Shown here: in pieces, positions 35,044 to 44,269 of the stretch
Numbering within the stretch: position 1 is the first letter of the stretch
Layout: each line of letters opens with the position of its first letter
Assembly (NCBI RefSeq): GCF_024519155.1
Contig: NZ_JANIFJ010000006.1
Location: 124,001 to 188,000 of the forward strand
Length of the DNA: 64,000 nt
DNA from: Mangrovibrevibacter kandeliae
GTDB lineage: Bacteria > Pseudomonadota > Alphaproteobacteria > Rhizobiales > Rhizobiaceae
Direction of reading: 5' to 3'
Made by a program: the position numbers and the translations under genes
The notes under the pieces: generated by a model
The model's input: the letters and a program-made list of their open reading frames with translations, nothing else
Told to the model about the DNA's origin: nothing
Databases searched by the model: none

Positions 35044-36609
35044 ATGTTCGATTCCCTGCAGGACCGCCTCGGGTCCATCCTGAACGGCCTCACCGGCCGC
35101 GGCGCGCTCTCCGACAAGGATGTGAGCGCGGCGCTGCGCGAGGTGCGTCGGGCGCTGCTCGAGGCCGACGTCGCGCTGGAGGTGGTGCGCGGCTTCACCG
35201 ACCGGGTGCGCGAGAAGGCCGTCGGCGCCGAGATCCTGAAGTCGATCAAGCCCGGCCAGATGGTCGTCAAGATCGTCCATGACGAACTGATCGAGACGCT
35301 CGGGCGGGACCCGGTCTCGATCGACCTCAACGCGCCGGCCCCGGTCGTCGTGATGATGGTCGGCCTGCAGGGCTCGGGCAAGACGACGACCTCCGGCAAG
35401 ATCGCCAAGCGCCTTACCGAGCGGCAGCGCAAGAAGGTGCTGATGGCCTCGCTCGACACGCGCCGCCCGGCCGCGCAGGAGCAGCTGAAGGTGCTCGGCG
35501 AGCAGACCGGCGTCGCGACGCTGCCGATCATCGCCGGGCAGGGGCCGGTCGAGATCGCCGCCCGCGCCGAGCAGGCCGCGCGCCTCGGCGGCTACGACGT
35601 CGTCATCCTCGACACCGCCGGCCGCACCCACATCGACGAGCCCTTGATGGCCGAGATGGCCGAGATCAAGGCGAAGACCCGGCCGCACGAGATCCTGCTC
35701 GTCGCCGACTCGCTCACCGGCCAGGACGCGGTGAACCTCGCGCGGTCCTTCGACGAGCGCGTCGGCATCACCGGCATCGTCCTCACCCGCGTCGACGGCG
35801 ACGGGCGCGGCGGCGCGGCGCTCTCGATGCGCGCCGTCACCGGCAAGCCGATCAAGCTGATCGGCGTCGGCGAGAAGATGGACGCGCTGGAGGACTTCCA
35901 CCCCGCGCGCATCGCCGACCGCATCCTCGGCATGGGCGACATCGTCTCGCTGGTGGAGCGGGCGGCCGAGACCATCGACGCGGAGAAGGCCGCGGCGATG
36001 GCCAGGAAGATGCAGTCGGGGTCCTTCGACCTCGACGATCTGGCCGACCAGCTGCGCCAGATGCAGAAGATGGGCGGCCTCGGCGGGCTGATGGGGATGC
36101 TGCCCGGCATCGGCAAGATGAAGGACCAGATCGCCGCCGCCGGCCTCGACGACAGGCTCCTGAAGCGCCAGCTCGCGATCATCTCCTCGATGACGGCGGC
36201 CGAGCGCAAGAACCCGGACATCCTGAAGAACAGCCGCAAGAAGCGCATCGCGGCGGGCTCGGGCACCGGCGCGGCCGACATCAACAAGCTCCTCAAGATG
36301 CACCGCCAGATGGCCGACATGATGAAGGCCATGGGCGGCAAGGGCAAAGGCGCCGGCATGATGGGCAAGCTGATGGGCGGGCTCGGCGGCAAGATGGGCC
36401 TGCCCGGGGGGATGGGCGGCGGCATGCCGGATCTCTCCAAGATGGATCCGAAGCAGCTGGAGGAGATGGCGCGCGCGGCGCAGGCCGGCGGGCTGCCGGG
36501 CGGCATGCCGCAGCTGCCGAAGGGATTGCCGGGAGGGCTCGGCGGCATGCCGGGCCTGCCGGGCGGACGGTTTCCGGGCCTGCCCGGAGTGCCGGGAAAG
36601 AAGAAGTGA
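35044..36609 (+). CDS. ffh: Signal recognition particle protein Ffh
   Basis: SRP54 GTPase that binds signal sequences and 4.5S RNA and docks ribosomes on FtsY. N domain is residues 1-85, G domain has GLQGSGKTTT (G1), DTRRPAAQEQL, DTAGRTHID (G3) and TRVDGDGRGG (G4). The M domain (about 325-440) is Met-rich with the RNA-binding KRQLAIISSMTAAER...LKNSRKKRIAAGSG. The tail after about 445 is long and very rich in Gly, Met and Pro. AAGGA precedes the ATG at 35044. It is followed by rpsP 59 bp later. Confidence 0.97.
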   Translation: MFDSLQDRLGSILNGLTGRGALSDKDVSAALREVRRALLEADVALEVVRGFTDRVREKAVGAEILKSIKPGQMVVKIVHDELIETLGRDPVSIDLNAPAPVVVMMVGLQGSGKTTTSGKIAKRLTERQRKKVLMASLDTRRPAAQEQLKVLGEQTGVATLPIIAGQGPVEIAARAEQAARLGGYDVVILDTAGRTHIDEPLMAEMAEIKAKTRPHEILLVADSLTGQDAVNLARSFDERVGITGIVLTRVDGDGRGGAALSMRAVTGKPIKLIGVGEKMDALEDFHPARIADRILGMGDIVSLVERAAETIDAEKAAAMARKMQSGSFDLDDLADQLRQMQKMGGLGGLMGMLPGIGKMKDQIAAAGLDDRLLKRQLAIISSMTAAERKNPDILKNSRKKRIAAGSGTGAADINKLLKMHRQMADMMKAMGGKGKGAGMMGKLMGGLGGKMGLPGGMGGGMPDLSKMDPKQLEEMARAAQAGGLPGGMPQLPKGLPGGLGGMPGLPGGRFPGLPGVPGKKK

Positions 36610-36668
36610 GGCGCCGCGGCGCCTTTGTCGAAGCAACCGTGAACAGAACCAAGAAGGACGTCTAGACC

Positions 36669-37076
36669 ATGCCCCTGCGACTGCGCCTGGCCCGTGCCGG
36701 CTCGAAGAAGCGCCCCTACTACCACATCGTCGTCGCCGACGCCCGCTCGCCGCGCGACGGCCGCTTCATCGAGCAGGTCGGCGCCTGGAACCCGATGCTG
36801 CCGAAGGACGCCCAGCGCGTCACGCTGAAGGACGAGCGCATCAAGTACTGGCTCGGCGAGGGTGCCCTGCCGACCGACCGCGTGCTGCGCTTCCTCGACC
36901 AGGCGGGCATCGCCAACCGGGCCGAGCGCGCCAACCCGAAGAAGGGCCTGCCGGGCAAGAAGGCGCAGGAGCGCGAGGCCGAGCGCAAGCAGCGCGAGGA
37001 GGATGCCCGCGCCGCCGCCGAAGCGGCGGCTGCCGAGGCGGCCGCTCCGGCGGACGAGGCGGCCAGCGCCGAGTGA
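36669..37076 (+). CDS. rpsP: 30S ribosomal protein S16
   Basis: Small-subunit protein needed for 30S assembly. [38 protein letters not shown] is the invariant N-terminus. The core ends near residue 85; the rest to 135 is a Lys/Glu then Ala/Glu-rich tail, an extension often seen in Alphaproteobacteria. AGAAGGA lies upstream. It is 59 bp after ffh and ends in a strong hairpin (next entry). Confidence 0.97.
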   Translation: MPLRLRLARAGSKKRPYYHIVVADARSPRDGRFIEQVGAWNPMLPKDAQRVTLKDERIKYWLGEGALPTDRVLRFLDQAGIANRAERANPKKGLPGKKAQEREAERKQREEDARAAAEAAAAEAAAPADEAASAE

Positions 37077-37085
37077 TCCACAACA

Positions 37086-37107
37086 AACGGCGCCTTCGGG
37101 CGCCGTT
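37086..37107 (+). terminator. Terminator after rpsP
   Basis: Perfect 9-bp stem AACGGCGCC / GGCGCCGTT with a TTCG tetraloop, starting 9 bp after the rpsP stop. The following TGCCATTTC has only a short T-tract. The next gene codes for a diguanylate cyclase, so this may partly insulate rimM-trmD. Confidence 0.75.
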
Positions 37108-37187
37108 GCCATTTCAAGTTGACGCAAGGTTCATGACATTGATGGTTGGGTAGGCTGACGACCGCCGTTCGGTTCGCGGCCGCACCG

Positions 37188-38786
37188 ATGGAGAAACGCA
37201 GGGACGCCGTCGTCTCGTACCGTCCCGCCCGGCAGATCAAGGTCATGACACAGCAGCCCCGCACCCCGAAGCGTTCGACGGCACAGAGCATCGCTTCCGA
37301 TGCCATGCAGGCGTTCAACGACCCCTTCTTCGAGCTGTCGCCCGTGCCGCTCTGGCTCGAGGACTTCAGCGCGATCAAGCTTCTCCTCGACGACTGGCGG
37401 ACGAAGGGCGTGCGCAACCTGCGCGCCTTCCTCGCCGCCGACCTCGAACGTGTGGCGCAGTGCACCCGCCTGATCCGGGTGCTCGCCGCCAACCGGCGCA
37501 CGCTCGATCTCTTCGGCGCGGCGGACATGAACGAGCTGATCGGCGGGCTCGACCGGATCTTCAAGGGCGAGATGCTGGAGACCCATGTCGGCGAGCTGAC
37601 CCAGCTCTTCGAGGGCGCGCTCGAGTTCTCCAGCCTCGCGGTCAACTACACCCTCGCCGGCAAGCGGCTCGACGTGCAGCTGAAGGCGCGCATCCTGCCC
37701 GGCCACGAGGACGACTGGAGCCGCGTCCTCGTCTCCACCGAGGACGTCACCGACCGGGAGGAGGCACGCCGGCGCTTTGCCGACAGCGAGCAGTATGCGC
37801 GCGGCCTCTTCGAGTATTCGCCGGTGTCGCTGTGGGTGGAGGACTTCTCCTCGGTGCGGCACCTGATCGAGGGCGCCCGGTCGAACGGCGTCGTCGATTT
37901 CCCGACCTTCCTCGACGTGCATCCGGAGTTCGTGCGGCGCTGCATGAGCGAGATCCGCCTCCTCGACGTCAACCGGCACACTTTGGCGCTGTTCGGCGCG
38001 CCCGATCTCGAAACGCTGACGCTGCGCCTCGACAGCGTGTTCCGCGACGCGATGGAGAACCACTTCCGCGAGCAGCTGATCGACCTGTGGAACGGCAAGC
38101 TGTTCCAGCAGCGCGAGGTGGTGAACTACACGCTCGGCGGCGAGGAGCTGCACCTGCACATGCAGTTCTCGGTGTTTCCGGGACGCGAGGCGGACTGGTC
38201 GCAGGTGCAGGTGGCGTTGACCGACATCACCGCGCGCAAGAAGGCCGAGGCCTATCTGGAGTTCCTCGGCAAGCACGACGTCCTGACCAAGCTCTACAAC
38301 CGCTCCTACTACGTCGACGAGATCAACCGGCTGGAGCGGCGCGACCTCCGGCCGATCACGGTGATCGCGGCGGACCTGAATGCGCTGAAGGCGGTAAACG
38401 ACACGCTCGGCCATGCGGCCGGCGACGCGCTGCTGCGCCGGGCGGGGGAGGTGCTGGCCGAGGCGGTGGTGCGGCCGAACTGCGCCGCCCGCATCGGCGG
38501 CGACGAGTTCGTGGTGCTGATGCCGGGTGTCGGCACCGAACAGGGGCGCGAACTCATCGAGACGATCGAGAACCTCATCGAGGTCAACAACCAGTTCTAC
38601 CCGGGCGAGCGGCTGAGCTTTGCCATGGGCGTGGCGACCAGCCGGGCCGGCGAGCGGCTGGAGGAAACGGTCAAGCGCGCCGACGAGGCCATGTACGACG
38701 CCAAGCGCGCCTATTACGAGGGCGACCCGCTGGTGGATCGCCGCCGGCCCCAGCAGGACGGGCACCGGGCACCGCCGGCCGAGTGA
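37188..38786 (+). CDS. Diguanylate cyclase with duplicated PAS-like sensor modules
   Basis: A 532-residue soluble protein. Two homologous N-terminal modules of about 125-130 residues each begin FELSPVPLWLEDFSAIKLLL and FEYSPVSLWVEDFSSVRHLI, each followed by a NRRTLDLFGA / NRHTLALFGA block: an internal duplication of a PAS-like sensor. The C-terminal GGDEF domain is intact (RIGGDEFVVLMPG) with DLNALKAVNDTLGHAAGD. The RxxD inhibitory site is absent (VRPN at that place), so feedback inhibition may be lost. It makes c-di-GMP. The start is uncertain: ATG 37188 or 37245, with TTG 37146 also in frame. It sits between rpsP and rimM. Confidence 0.9.
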   Translation: MEKRRDAVVSYRPARQIKVMTQQPRTPKRSTAQSIASDAMQAFNDPFFELSPVPLWLEDFSAIKLLLDDWRTKGVRNLRAFLAADLERVAQCTRLIRVLAANRRTLDLFGAADMNELIGGLDRIFKGEMLETHVGELTQLFEGALEFSSLAVNYTLAGKRLDVQLKARILPGHEDDWSRVLVSTEDVTDREEARRRFADSEQYARGLFEYSPVSLWVEDFSSVRHLIEGARSNGVVDFPTFLDVHPEFVRRCMSEIRLLDVNRHTLALFGAPDLETLTLRLDSVFRDAMENHFREQLIDLWNGKLFQQREVVNYTLGGEELHLHMQFSVFPGREADWSQVQVALTDITARKKAEAYLEFLGKHDVLTKLYNRSYYVDEINRLERRDLRPITVIAADLNALKAVNDTLGHAAGDALLRRAGEVLAEAVVRPNCAARIGGDEFVVLMPGVGTEQGRELIETIENLIEVNNQFYPGERLSFAMGVATSRAGERLEETVKRADEAMYDAKRAYYEGDPLVDRRRPQQDGHRAPPAE

Positions 38787-38865
38787 CGCGCGGCTTGACG
38801 CTGCGCCGGCCGCGAAGGGATAAGGCCGACGATCGCCGCAGCGTCGGCAGAGCGGCAGGCAGACC

Positions 38866-39483
38866 ATGAGCCTCGAACATCCCGTCCTTCTCGGCGTCGT
38901 CGGTGGCGCCCACGGCATCCGCGGAGAGGTGCGCGTCAACGCCTTCACCGCCAATCCGGCCGATCTCGGCGCCTATGGCCCGCTGCAGGACGCGCAGGGC
39001 AACCGCTTCACCGTCGCGAGCGCCCGGCCGCAGAAGACCGTCGTGGTCGTCCGCTTCGAGGAGGTGCGCGATCGCAACGCGGCCGAGCGGCTGAACGGGC
39101 GCGAGCTCTTCGTCGATCGCTCGGTGCTGCCGCCGGAGGACGAGGACGAGTTCTACCAGGCCGACCTCATCGGCATGGCGGTCGAGACGGTGGCGGGCGA
39201 GCCGGTCGGCACGGTCGTGGCGTTCCACGATTTCGGAGCGGGTGACCTCGTCGAGATCGCGCCCGAGCGCGGACCGACCGTGATGATCCCCTTTTCGGAG
39301 GCCGCGGTGCCGGAGATCGACGACGCGCGCGGCGTCCTGATCGTCGAGCCGGTCGCCGCCGGCCTCGCCGCAGCCGACGCCGACGAGGGCGAGGACGAGG
39401 GCGAGGGCGAGGGTGCGCCCGACGATGACGACACGGCCGGCCCCGGAGGGGCGAGCGTCAACGAGGAGGAGGACCCGTCATGA
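38866..39483 (+). CDS. rimM: Ribosome maturation factor RimM
   Basis: Binds S19 and helps 30S maturation. The N-terminal barrel starts [20 protein letters not shown], and the PRC-barrel begins around [15 protein letters not shown]. After residue 165 is an acidic Asp/Glu/Gly tail ([13 protein letters not shown]). At 205 residues it is long for the family because of that tail. ATG 38866 follows GGCAGGCAG. It overlaps the ABM gene by 4 bp (ATGA), and trmD follows. Confidence 0.96.
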   Translation: MSLEHPVLLGVVGGAHGIRGEVRVNAFTANPADLGAYGPLQDAQGNRFTVASARPQKTVVVVRFEEVRDRNAAERLNGRELFVDRSVLPPEDEDEFYQADLIGMAVETVAGEPVGTVVAFHDFGAGDLVEIAPERGPTVMIPFSEAAVPEIDDARGVLIVEPVAAGLAAADADEGEDEGEGEGAPDDDDTAGPGGASVNEEEDPS

Positions 39484-39782
39484 TCATCGTTTCCGGCATA
39501 CTGCGTCTCGCGGCCACGGATCTGAGCCGTGTGCGCGAGGCGGCGGGCGCCGTTCTCACCCAGACCCGGGCGGAGCCCGGCTGCATCGCCTATTCCTATG
39601 CCGAGGATCTCCTGGAGCCGGGACTGGTGCGGATCTACGAGGAGTGGGACAGCCGCGAAGCGCTCACCGCGCACGGTCAATCGGCGCATGTGGCCGCCTG
39701 GCATGCGGCGCTGAAGGGCGTCACCGTTCTGGAGCGCGACCTGAAGACGGTGGAGGCGGGCCGGATCGAGCCGCTCGCCTGA
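39480..39782 (+). CDS. Antibiotic biosynthesis monooxygenase (ABM) domain protein
   Basis: A 100-residue dimeric alpha+beta barrel protein of the ABM/YgiN type: [18 protein letters not shown], then [20 protein letters not shown] and [16 protein letters not shown]. Members act on quinols or heme-like compounds without a cofactor, but many have no proven activity. ATG 39480 overlaps the rimM stop, and trmD begins 5 bp after its stop, so it is translated with the ribosome-maturation genes. The reason for that placement is unknown. Confidence 0.88.
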   Translation: MIIVSGILRLAATDLSRVREAAGAVLTQTRAEPGCIAYSYAEDLLEPGLVRIYEEWDSREALTAHGQSAHVAAWHAALKGVTVLERDLKTVEAGRIEPLA

Positions 39783-39787
39783 CTGCC

Positions 39788-40465
39788 ATGCCCTTTCACG
39801 CCACCGTCCTCACGCTCTATCCCGAGATGTTTCCGGGACCGCTCGGCACGTCGCTCGCCGGCCGGGCACTGGAGCGTGGCGACTGGCGCCTCGACACCGT
39901 ACACATCCGGGCGTTCGGTGAAGGCCGGCATCGGGCGGTGGACGACACGCCCGCGGGCGGCGGCGCGGGCATGGTCCTGCGTGCCGACGTGCTCGGCCGT
40001 GCGATCGACCACGCCGTGCCGTCAGCCGACGGGCGGCCGCGGCTGCTGATGAGCCCGCGCGGCCGACCGCTGACGCAGGCCCGGGTGCGCGCGCTCGCGT
40101 CCGGCGAGGGCGCGCTGCTCGTCTGCGGGCGCTTCGAGGGGGTGGACGAGCGGGTGATCGAGGGCCGCGGTCTCGAGGAGGTGTCGATCGGCGACTACAT
40201 CCTCTCCGGCGGCGAGATCGCGGCGCTGGTGCTCCTCGACGCCGTGGTGCGGTTGCTGCCGGGAGTCATGGGCAACGCGCAGTCCGGCGACACGGAAAGC
40301 TTCGAGACGGGGCTGCTCGAGCATCCGCACTACACGCGCCCGGCGGAGTGGGAAGGACGCGGCATCCCGTCCGTCCTGACCTCCGGCGACCACGGCGCAG
40401 TGGAGCGGTGGCGGCGAGCCGAGGCCGAACGGCTGACACGCGAACGCCGGCCGGACCTCCTCTGA
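39788..40465 (+). CDS. trmD: tRNA (guanine37-N1)-methyltransferase
   Basis: SPOUT-class enzyme making m1G37 in tRNA, essential for frame maintenance. The N-terminus reads [18 protein letters not shown]. The trefoil knot is marked by [16 protein letters not shown] and [25 protein letters not shown]. The active-site region [15 protein letters not shown] is complete. The protein is 225 residues, normal length. It lies in the rimM-ABM-trmD unit; rplS is about 2.1 kb downstream, separated by unrelated genes on the other strand. Confidence 0.97.
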   Translation: MPFHATVLTLYPEMFPGPLGTSLAGRALERGDWRLDTVHIRAFGEGRHRAVDDTPAGGGAGMVLRADVLGRAIDHAVPSADGRPRLLMSPRGRPLTQARVRALASGEGALLVCGRFEGVDERVIEGRGLEEVSIGDYILSGGEIAALVLLDAVVRLLPGVMGNAQSGDTESFETGLLEHPHYTRPAEWEGRGIPSVLTSGDHGAVERWRRAEAERLTRERRPDLL

Positions 40466-40482
40466 CGGACGTCCGGCCGGCG
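40445..40482 (+). terminator. Long inverted repeat spanning the trmD stop
   Basis: CGCCGGCCGGAC (40445-40456) pairs exactly with GTCCGGCCGGCG (40471-40482); the loop contains the trmD stop codon. A second smaller hairpin GTGGCGG/CCGCCAC follows at 40497-40516. No T-tract is present. It lies between convergent genes and probably blocks read-through. Confidence 0.5.
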
Positions 40483-40520
40483 CGCTGGCATTCGATGTGG
40501 CGGTCCAGCCCGCCACCGGG

Positions 40521-41447
40521 TCAGGCGAAGATGTCCTTGATGCCGTGACGCTGGCGACCGCCGATGACGGCAGCGACAGCCGCAACGAAGGCGCCGATCA
40601 CCATCGACAGCGCAAGCAGCAGAGACGCTGCGGACGCCGCCTGGCGCGCATCGTCGGCAGCCTCCTTCGCCTTCGCCTTGGCCGCGTCGATCTGGCCGAC
40701 GACGTCGTTCACGCGCGCCTCAGCATCCGCCTCCGACAGGCCGGTCTGCCGACTGACCAACTGCGCAAGATAGGCCTTGTCGCCGTCGGAGATCTCGCCG
40801 GTGACCGCGTCATAGCCGAGGATCCGCACCGTCTCTGCGCGATAATCCTCGGTTCCGCCGCCAGCGGCAGCCGGAGACTGGGCGTTGGCGGGACCGCGGT
40901 AGAGCATGTCGGTGAAGTAGGCCGTGGCCCCGCCACCGCTGGCGCCCCCGCTGTCGGCGTTGCCGGCGGCTGCAGACACGCCTGCCGTCGCCGCGCCGCC
41001 GGCGACCGTCGAGGCCGCCTGGACGCCGCCGCTCAGCAGCGACGAGGCGCCCGAGGACATCAGCCAGACCACCGCCAGCGTTGCGAGTGCCCAGCTGAGG
41101 ATCCCGTGCGCCGTGTCGCGAAAGTAGACCTCGTCGTCGTGGACAGGCGAAGCCCAGCGCGCGCGCGTGCGGCCGCTGATGTAGCCGCCGAAGGCCGAGG
41201 ACAGCCACTGCACGATCACCAGCCAGATGCCGGCCGACACCGCGAAGGTGGCCGCGCTGGCGCCCTCGCCGCCATATGGCGAGACCGAGGCGAGCCCGAG
41301 GCCGGAGCCCAGCAGAAGCAGCACCACGGTCAGGGCAGCCGCCGCGACGGCGCCTGCGATGACCGCGGCCCAGGACACGGAGCTCGTCGCTCCTTCCGTT
41401 TCATCATCCACCACGAGAGGGGTGGTCCGGTCGTAGGCGACGCTCAT
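40521..41447 (-). CDS. Membrane protein of unknown function, rhizobial type
   Basis: A 308-residue protein with an N-terminal cytosolic tail, then hydrophobic segments (VSWAAVIAGAVAAAALTVVLLLLGSGLGLA, FAVSAGIWLVIVQWLSSAFGGYISGR, GILSWALATLAVVWLMSS). A Gly/Ala-rich loop and a soluble helical segment (EADAEARVNDVVGQIDAAKAKAKEAADDARQ) follow, then a last pair of helices near the C-terminus. The family is widespread in Hyphomicrobiales and is sometimes labelled PhnA-like, but no function is established. Its ATG at 41447 lies 6 bp after the end of a 25-codon gene on the same strand. Confidence 0.8.
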   Translation of the reverse strand: MSVAYDRTTPLVVDDETEGATSSVSWAAVIAGAVAAAALTVVLLLLGSGLGLASVSPYGGEGASAATFAVSAGIWLVIVQWLSSAFGGYISGRTRARWASPVHDDEVYFRDTAHGILSWALATLAVVWLMSSGASSLLSGGVQAASTVAGGAATAGVSAAAGNADSGGASGGGATAYFTDMLYRGPANAQSPAAAGGGTEDYRAETVRILGYDAVTGEISDGDKAYLAQLVSRQTGLSEADAEARVNDVVGQIDAAKAKAKEAADDARQAASAASLLLALSMVIGAFVAAVAAVIGGRQRHGIKDIFA

Positions 41448-41453
41448 GATCGC

Positions 41454-41531
41454 TCAGTGAAAGAAGAGAGCGAGAAGGATGATCACCGGGATCGGAACCC
41501 CGAGCAGCCAAAGCAGAATACCGCGACCCAT
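41454..41531 (-). CDS. 25-residue hydrophobic microprotein
   Basis: A short open frame coding for 25 residues, starting MGRGILLWLLG and ending LLALFFH: one transmembrane helix with a VPIPV kink. GGAGG lies 8 nt upstream of the ATG, an excellent ribosome site, and the stop is 6 bp ahead of the larger membrane protein gene, so the two are probably co-translated. From memory, very similar small proteins precede this membrane-protein family in other Hyphomicrobiales. It is too short for most gene finders. It could be a subunit or regulator of the partner. Confidence 0.7.
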   Translation of the reverse strand: MGRGILLWLLGVPIPVIILLALFFH

Positions 41532-41620
41532 GACCGTAATCCTCCATTACAACGATGTGCGGCTTCAACATCCGCCTCTCGTCTTTGGTTCCTGTGTCGC
41601 CCGGCGCAGCTCCTCCCGGA

Positions 41621-42379
41621 TCAAGCCGCCGCGAAATAGTAGGCGGTCAGGAGCAGCCCGATGGCGATGACGAAGACGCGCACCGCGGTCTGCGGCACGC
41701 GCTTGGCGCCCCAGACGCCGGCATAGCCGCCGAGCGCCGCCGCCGGCACCATCACCGCGACCTGCACCCAGCCGACGACGTCGCCGAGCGCGAACACCAC
41801 GATGGCGACGGCGGCGATGACGAGGGCGAGCGTGTTCTTCAGGGCGTTCAGGCGGTGGTAGTCGCCGCCCTCGGTGAGGCCGAGCGTCGCCAGCATCATG
41901 ATGCCCATGCCGGCGCCGAAGAAGCCGCCATAGATCGAGGCGACGAACTGCGTCAGCGGGCTGAGGTAGCGCTGCCGGCCCCCCTCCGCTCCGGCTCCGC
42001 CGGTCGGCTTCGGCCGCAGCCAGGGACCAGCGGCGAAGAGCGCGGTGGCCGCGAGCAGCAGCCATGGCACCAGGCGCTTGAAGGACGGATTGTCGAGCGC
42101 GAGCAGGATCAGCGCACCGAGGAGCGAACCGATGACGGAAACGACGAGGAGAGGCAGCGCCCCCTGCCAGTAGCGGCGGATGTCCTTCGCGTAGGCGAGG
42201 GTCGACGTGACGTAGCCGGGGAACTGCGCGATCGAGGAGGTGGCGTTGGCGGCGATCGGCGGCAGGCCGGCGAGGCTGAGGGCGCCGAAGGTGAGGAATG
42301 TGCCGCCGCCGGCGACCGCGTTGACAAGGCCGGCGAGGAAGCCGGCGACGAAGAGGAGGACGGAGTCGGTGACGGTCAT
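41621..42379 (-). CDS. Sulfite exporter TauE/SafE (DUF81) family permease
   Basis: A 252-residue inner-membrane protein with seven to eight helices. The TauE/SafE repeat motif is seen in FLAGLVNAVAGGGTFLTFGALSLAGLPPIAANATSSI, and the second half carries FVASIYGGFFGAGMGIMMLATLGLTEG. Members export sulfite, sulfoacetate or other organosulfur anions; substrate is unknown here. It lies divergent from rplS. Confidence 0.92.
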   Translation of the reverse strand: MTVTDSVLLFVAGFLAGLVNAVAGGGTFLTFGALSLAGLPPIAANATSSIAQFPGYVTSTLAYAKDIRRYWQGALPLLVVSVIGSLLGALILLALDNPSFKRLVPWLLLAATALFAAGPWLRPKPTGGAGAEGGRQRYLSPLTQFVASIYGGFFGAGMGIMMLATLGLTEGGDYHRLNALKNTLALVIAAVAIVVFALGDVVGWVQVAVMVPAAALGGYAGVWGAKRVPQTAVRVFVIAIGLLLTAYYFAAA

Positions 42380-42581
42380 CGGAGGCTCGCGGCGGCGGGG
42401 AGGGCGGCTCGCGGCACTTAGCCGTCCCGTGCCTCAGGGAACAAGTCGGCCGCGGCCGAAGCATAAAGGCTCGACAAAGCGGCCGGGCTTGTGTAAGCCA
42501 CGCACCGATTTCCTCAGAATAACCTGACCGTACCAACGGCCATGCCAGCTGAGCCGGCATGAAACGAATTGAGGTTGTGCC

Positions 42582-43043
42582 ATGAACATCATCGCCGAGC
42601 TCGAGGCCGCGGAAAGCGCGCGCCTGTCCGAGGGCAAGACCATCCCGTCGTTCTCGCCGGGCGACACCGTGCGCGTCAACGTGCGCGTCACCGAGGGCAC
42701 GCGCACCCGCGTGCAGGCCTATGAGGGCGTCGTGATCGCCCGCAGCGGCTCGGGCCTCCAGGAGAACTTCACCGTCCGCAAGATCTCCTACGGCGAGGGT
42801 GTCGAGCGCGTCTTCCCGATCTTCTCGCCGATGCTGGAGTCGATCGAGGTCGTGCGCCGCGGCCGCGTCCGCCGCGCCAAGCTGTATTACCTGCGCGATC
42901 GCCGCGGCAAGTCGGCCCGTATCGTCGAGGCCACCAATGCGCGCGCCCGCAAGCTGAACGACGACGCCCGCGCCGTGGCGGCGAACGCCCGCGCCGAGGC
43001 CGAGGCCGCGAAGGCCGCCGCCAAGGAAGGCGCCGCCGAGTAA
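42582..43043 (+). CDS. rplS: 50S ribosomal protein L19
   Basis: Large-subunit protein at the subunit interface. [39 protein letters not shown], then [37 protein letters not shown] and the [22 protein letters not shown] block are all diagnostic. The C-terminal 35 residues form an Ala-rich extension. It is followed by a good terminator. Confidence 0.97.
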   Translation: MNIIAELEAAESARLSEGKTIPSFSPGDTVRVNVRVTEGTRTRVQAYEGVVIARSGSGLQENFTVRKISYGEGVERVFPIFSPMLESIEVVRRGRVRRAKLYYLRDRRGKSARIVEATNARARKLNDDARAVAANARAEAEAAKAAAKEGAAE

Positions 43044-43072
43044 ACGCGGCGCTTCAAGGCTGAACGATCTCG

Positions 43073-43098
43073 AAGGCGGCTCTCGGGCCGCCTTTTCC
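43073..43098 (+). terminator. Rho-independent terminator after rplS
   Basis: Perfect 8-bp stem AAGGCGGC (43073-43080) / GCCGCCTT (43087-43094), 6-nt loop, followed by a TTTT run and, a few bases later, ATTTTT. It lies 30 bp after the rplS stop. Confidence 0.85.
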
Positions 43099-43225
43099 AT
43101 TTTTGGGCGGCGAGTCGGAGCGCCTCGAAGGAGAAGATGTCACTGAACTGATGCGTGAGCATAACGCGGCTTTAACGGCTGGGGTTGTACTCCATAGGTA
43201 TATTCAAGCCAGCCCCGGATTTTGC

Positions 43226-44269
43226 GTGTCCCGCTCCTTCCCCTTCGCCCCATGGCTCTGCAGCCCCACCCGGCAGGCGCTCCTTGTCGCCCTGCTGGCG
43301 ACGACGGGACCCGGCGCGGCGCAGGCCGGCGTGCTGACGTCGACGCAAGTCGCCAAGGCGCTGGTGGGAGCCTTCGACGGCGTCTTCGGCGGTCCGCACG
43401 CGGGCGAGCGTGCGGTGCACACCAAGGGCGTCGTTGCCGACGGCCGGTTCGAGCCGGCGCCCGAAGCGGCCTCCCTGAGCAAGGCCGTGCATCTGAACGG
43501 CGGCGCGGTGCCCGTCGTGGTGCGCTTCTCGAACTTTGCCGGCGTGCCCACCCTGCCCGACGGCAATCCCGACGCCGAGCCGAACGGCATGGCGATCAAG
43601 TTCATGCTGCCTGACGGCGGCGCGACCGACATCGTCGCCCACTCCTACGACGGCTTCCCTGCGGCGACGCCGGAGGAGTTCCTCGCGTTCCTGATCGCCC
43701 TCGGCTCCAAGGATCCGCAGGCGTTTCCGGCCCATGTGGCGGCTCATCCCGCAGCTCAGCGCTTCGTCGACACGCCGCGGCCGACGCCGGAGAGCTACGC
43801 CCGCCAGGCCTTCTACGGCGTCAATGCCTTCGACTTCGAGAATGCGGCCGGCGAGCGTCGATTCGGGCGCTACGTCATCACGCCCCTCGCCGGCACCGCA
43901 TATCTTGCGAAAGACGAGGCGGCGGCGCGCGGTGCCGATTTCCTCGGCGACGAGCTTGCCGCCCGCCTGCAGCGCGGTCCCGCCGCCTTCCGCCTCGAGG
44001 TGCAGCTGGCGCAGCCCGGTGACTCCACCACCGACGGCTCGATCCCCTGGCCGGCCGATCGGGCGCGCGTCACGCTGGGAACCCTGATGCTGACATCGTT
44101 GGCCGCCGACAGTGCGGCCCGCCAGCGCGAGCTGTTCTTCACGCCGCTCAGCCTCGTCGACGGCATCGCGCCCTCCGACGATCCGATGCTGCTCGCCCGC
44201 ACCCGCGCCTACCGGGTGTCGTACACCCGGCGCCAGCAGGATCATCAAAAGGCGGCGGATCTGAAATGA
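43226..44269 (+). CDS. Exported catalase-family (SrpA-like) heme protein
   Basis: A 347-residue catalase-like protein smaller than true catalases. Family marks are AVHTKGVVADGRFEP (distal His), VVVRFSNFAGVPTLPDG, GMAIKFMLPDG, the FYGVNAFDFENAAGERRFGRYVITP core, and the C-terminal ARTRAYRVSYTRRQ region in which the Tyr should bind heme iron. A hydrophobic stretch ALLVALLATTGPGAAQAGV is a signal peptide, so it is periplasmic. SrpA-type enzymes act as peroxidases or catalases. The start is uncertain: GTG 43226 fits a signal peptide of normal length, ATG 43151 lies upstream in frame. It is coupled by ATGA to the cupredoxin gene. Confidence 0.88.
   Translation: MSRSFPFAPWLCSPTRQALLVALLATTGPGAAQAGVLTSTQVAKALVGAFDGVFGGPHAGERAVHTKGVVADGRFEPAPEAASLSKAVHLNGGAVPVVVRFSNFAGVPTLPDGNPDAEPNGMAIKFMLPDGGATDIVAHSYDGFPAATPEEFLAFLIALGSKDPQAFPAHVAAHPAAQRFVDTPRPTPESYARQAFYGVNAFDFENAAGERRFGRYVITPLAGTAYLAKDEAAARGADFLGDELAARLQRGPAAFRLEVQLAQPGDSTTDGSIPWPADRARVTLGTLMLTSLAADSAARQRELFFTPLSLVDGIAPSDDPMLLARTRAYRVSYTRRQQDHQKAADLK

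Noticed and set aside
37131-38954. Minus-strand open frame of 607 codons
   Set aside because: Antisense to the diguanylate cyclase with its intact GGDEF motif.
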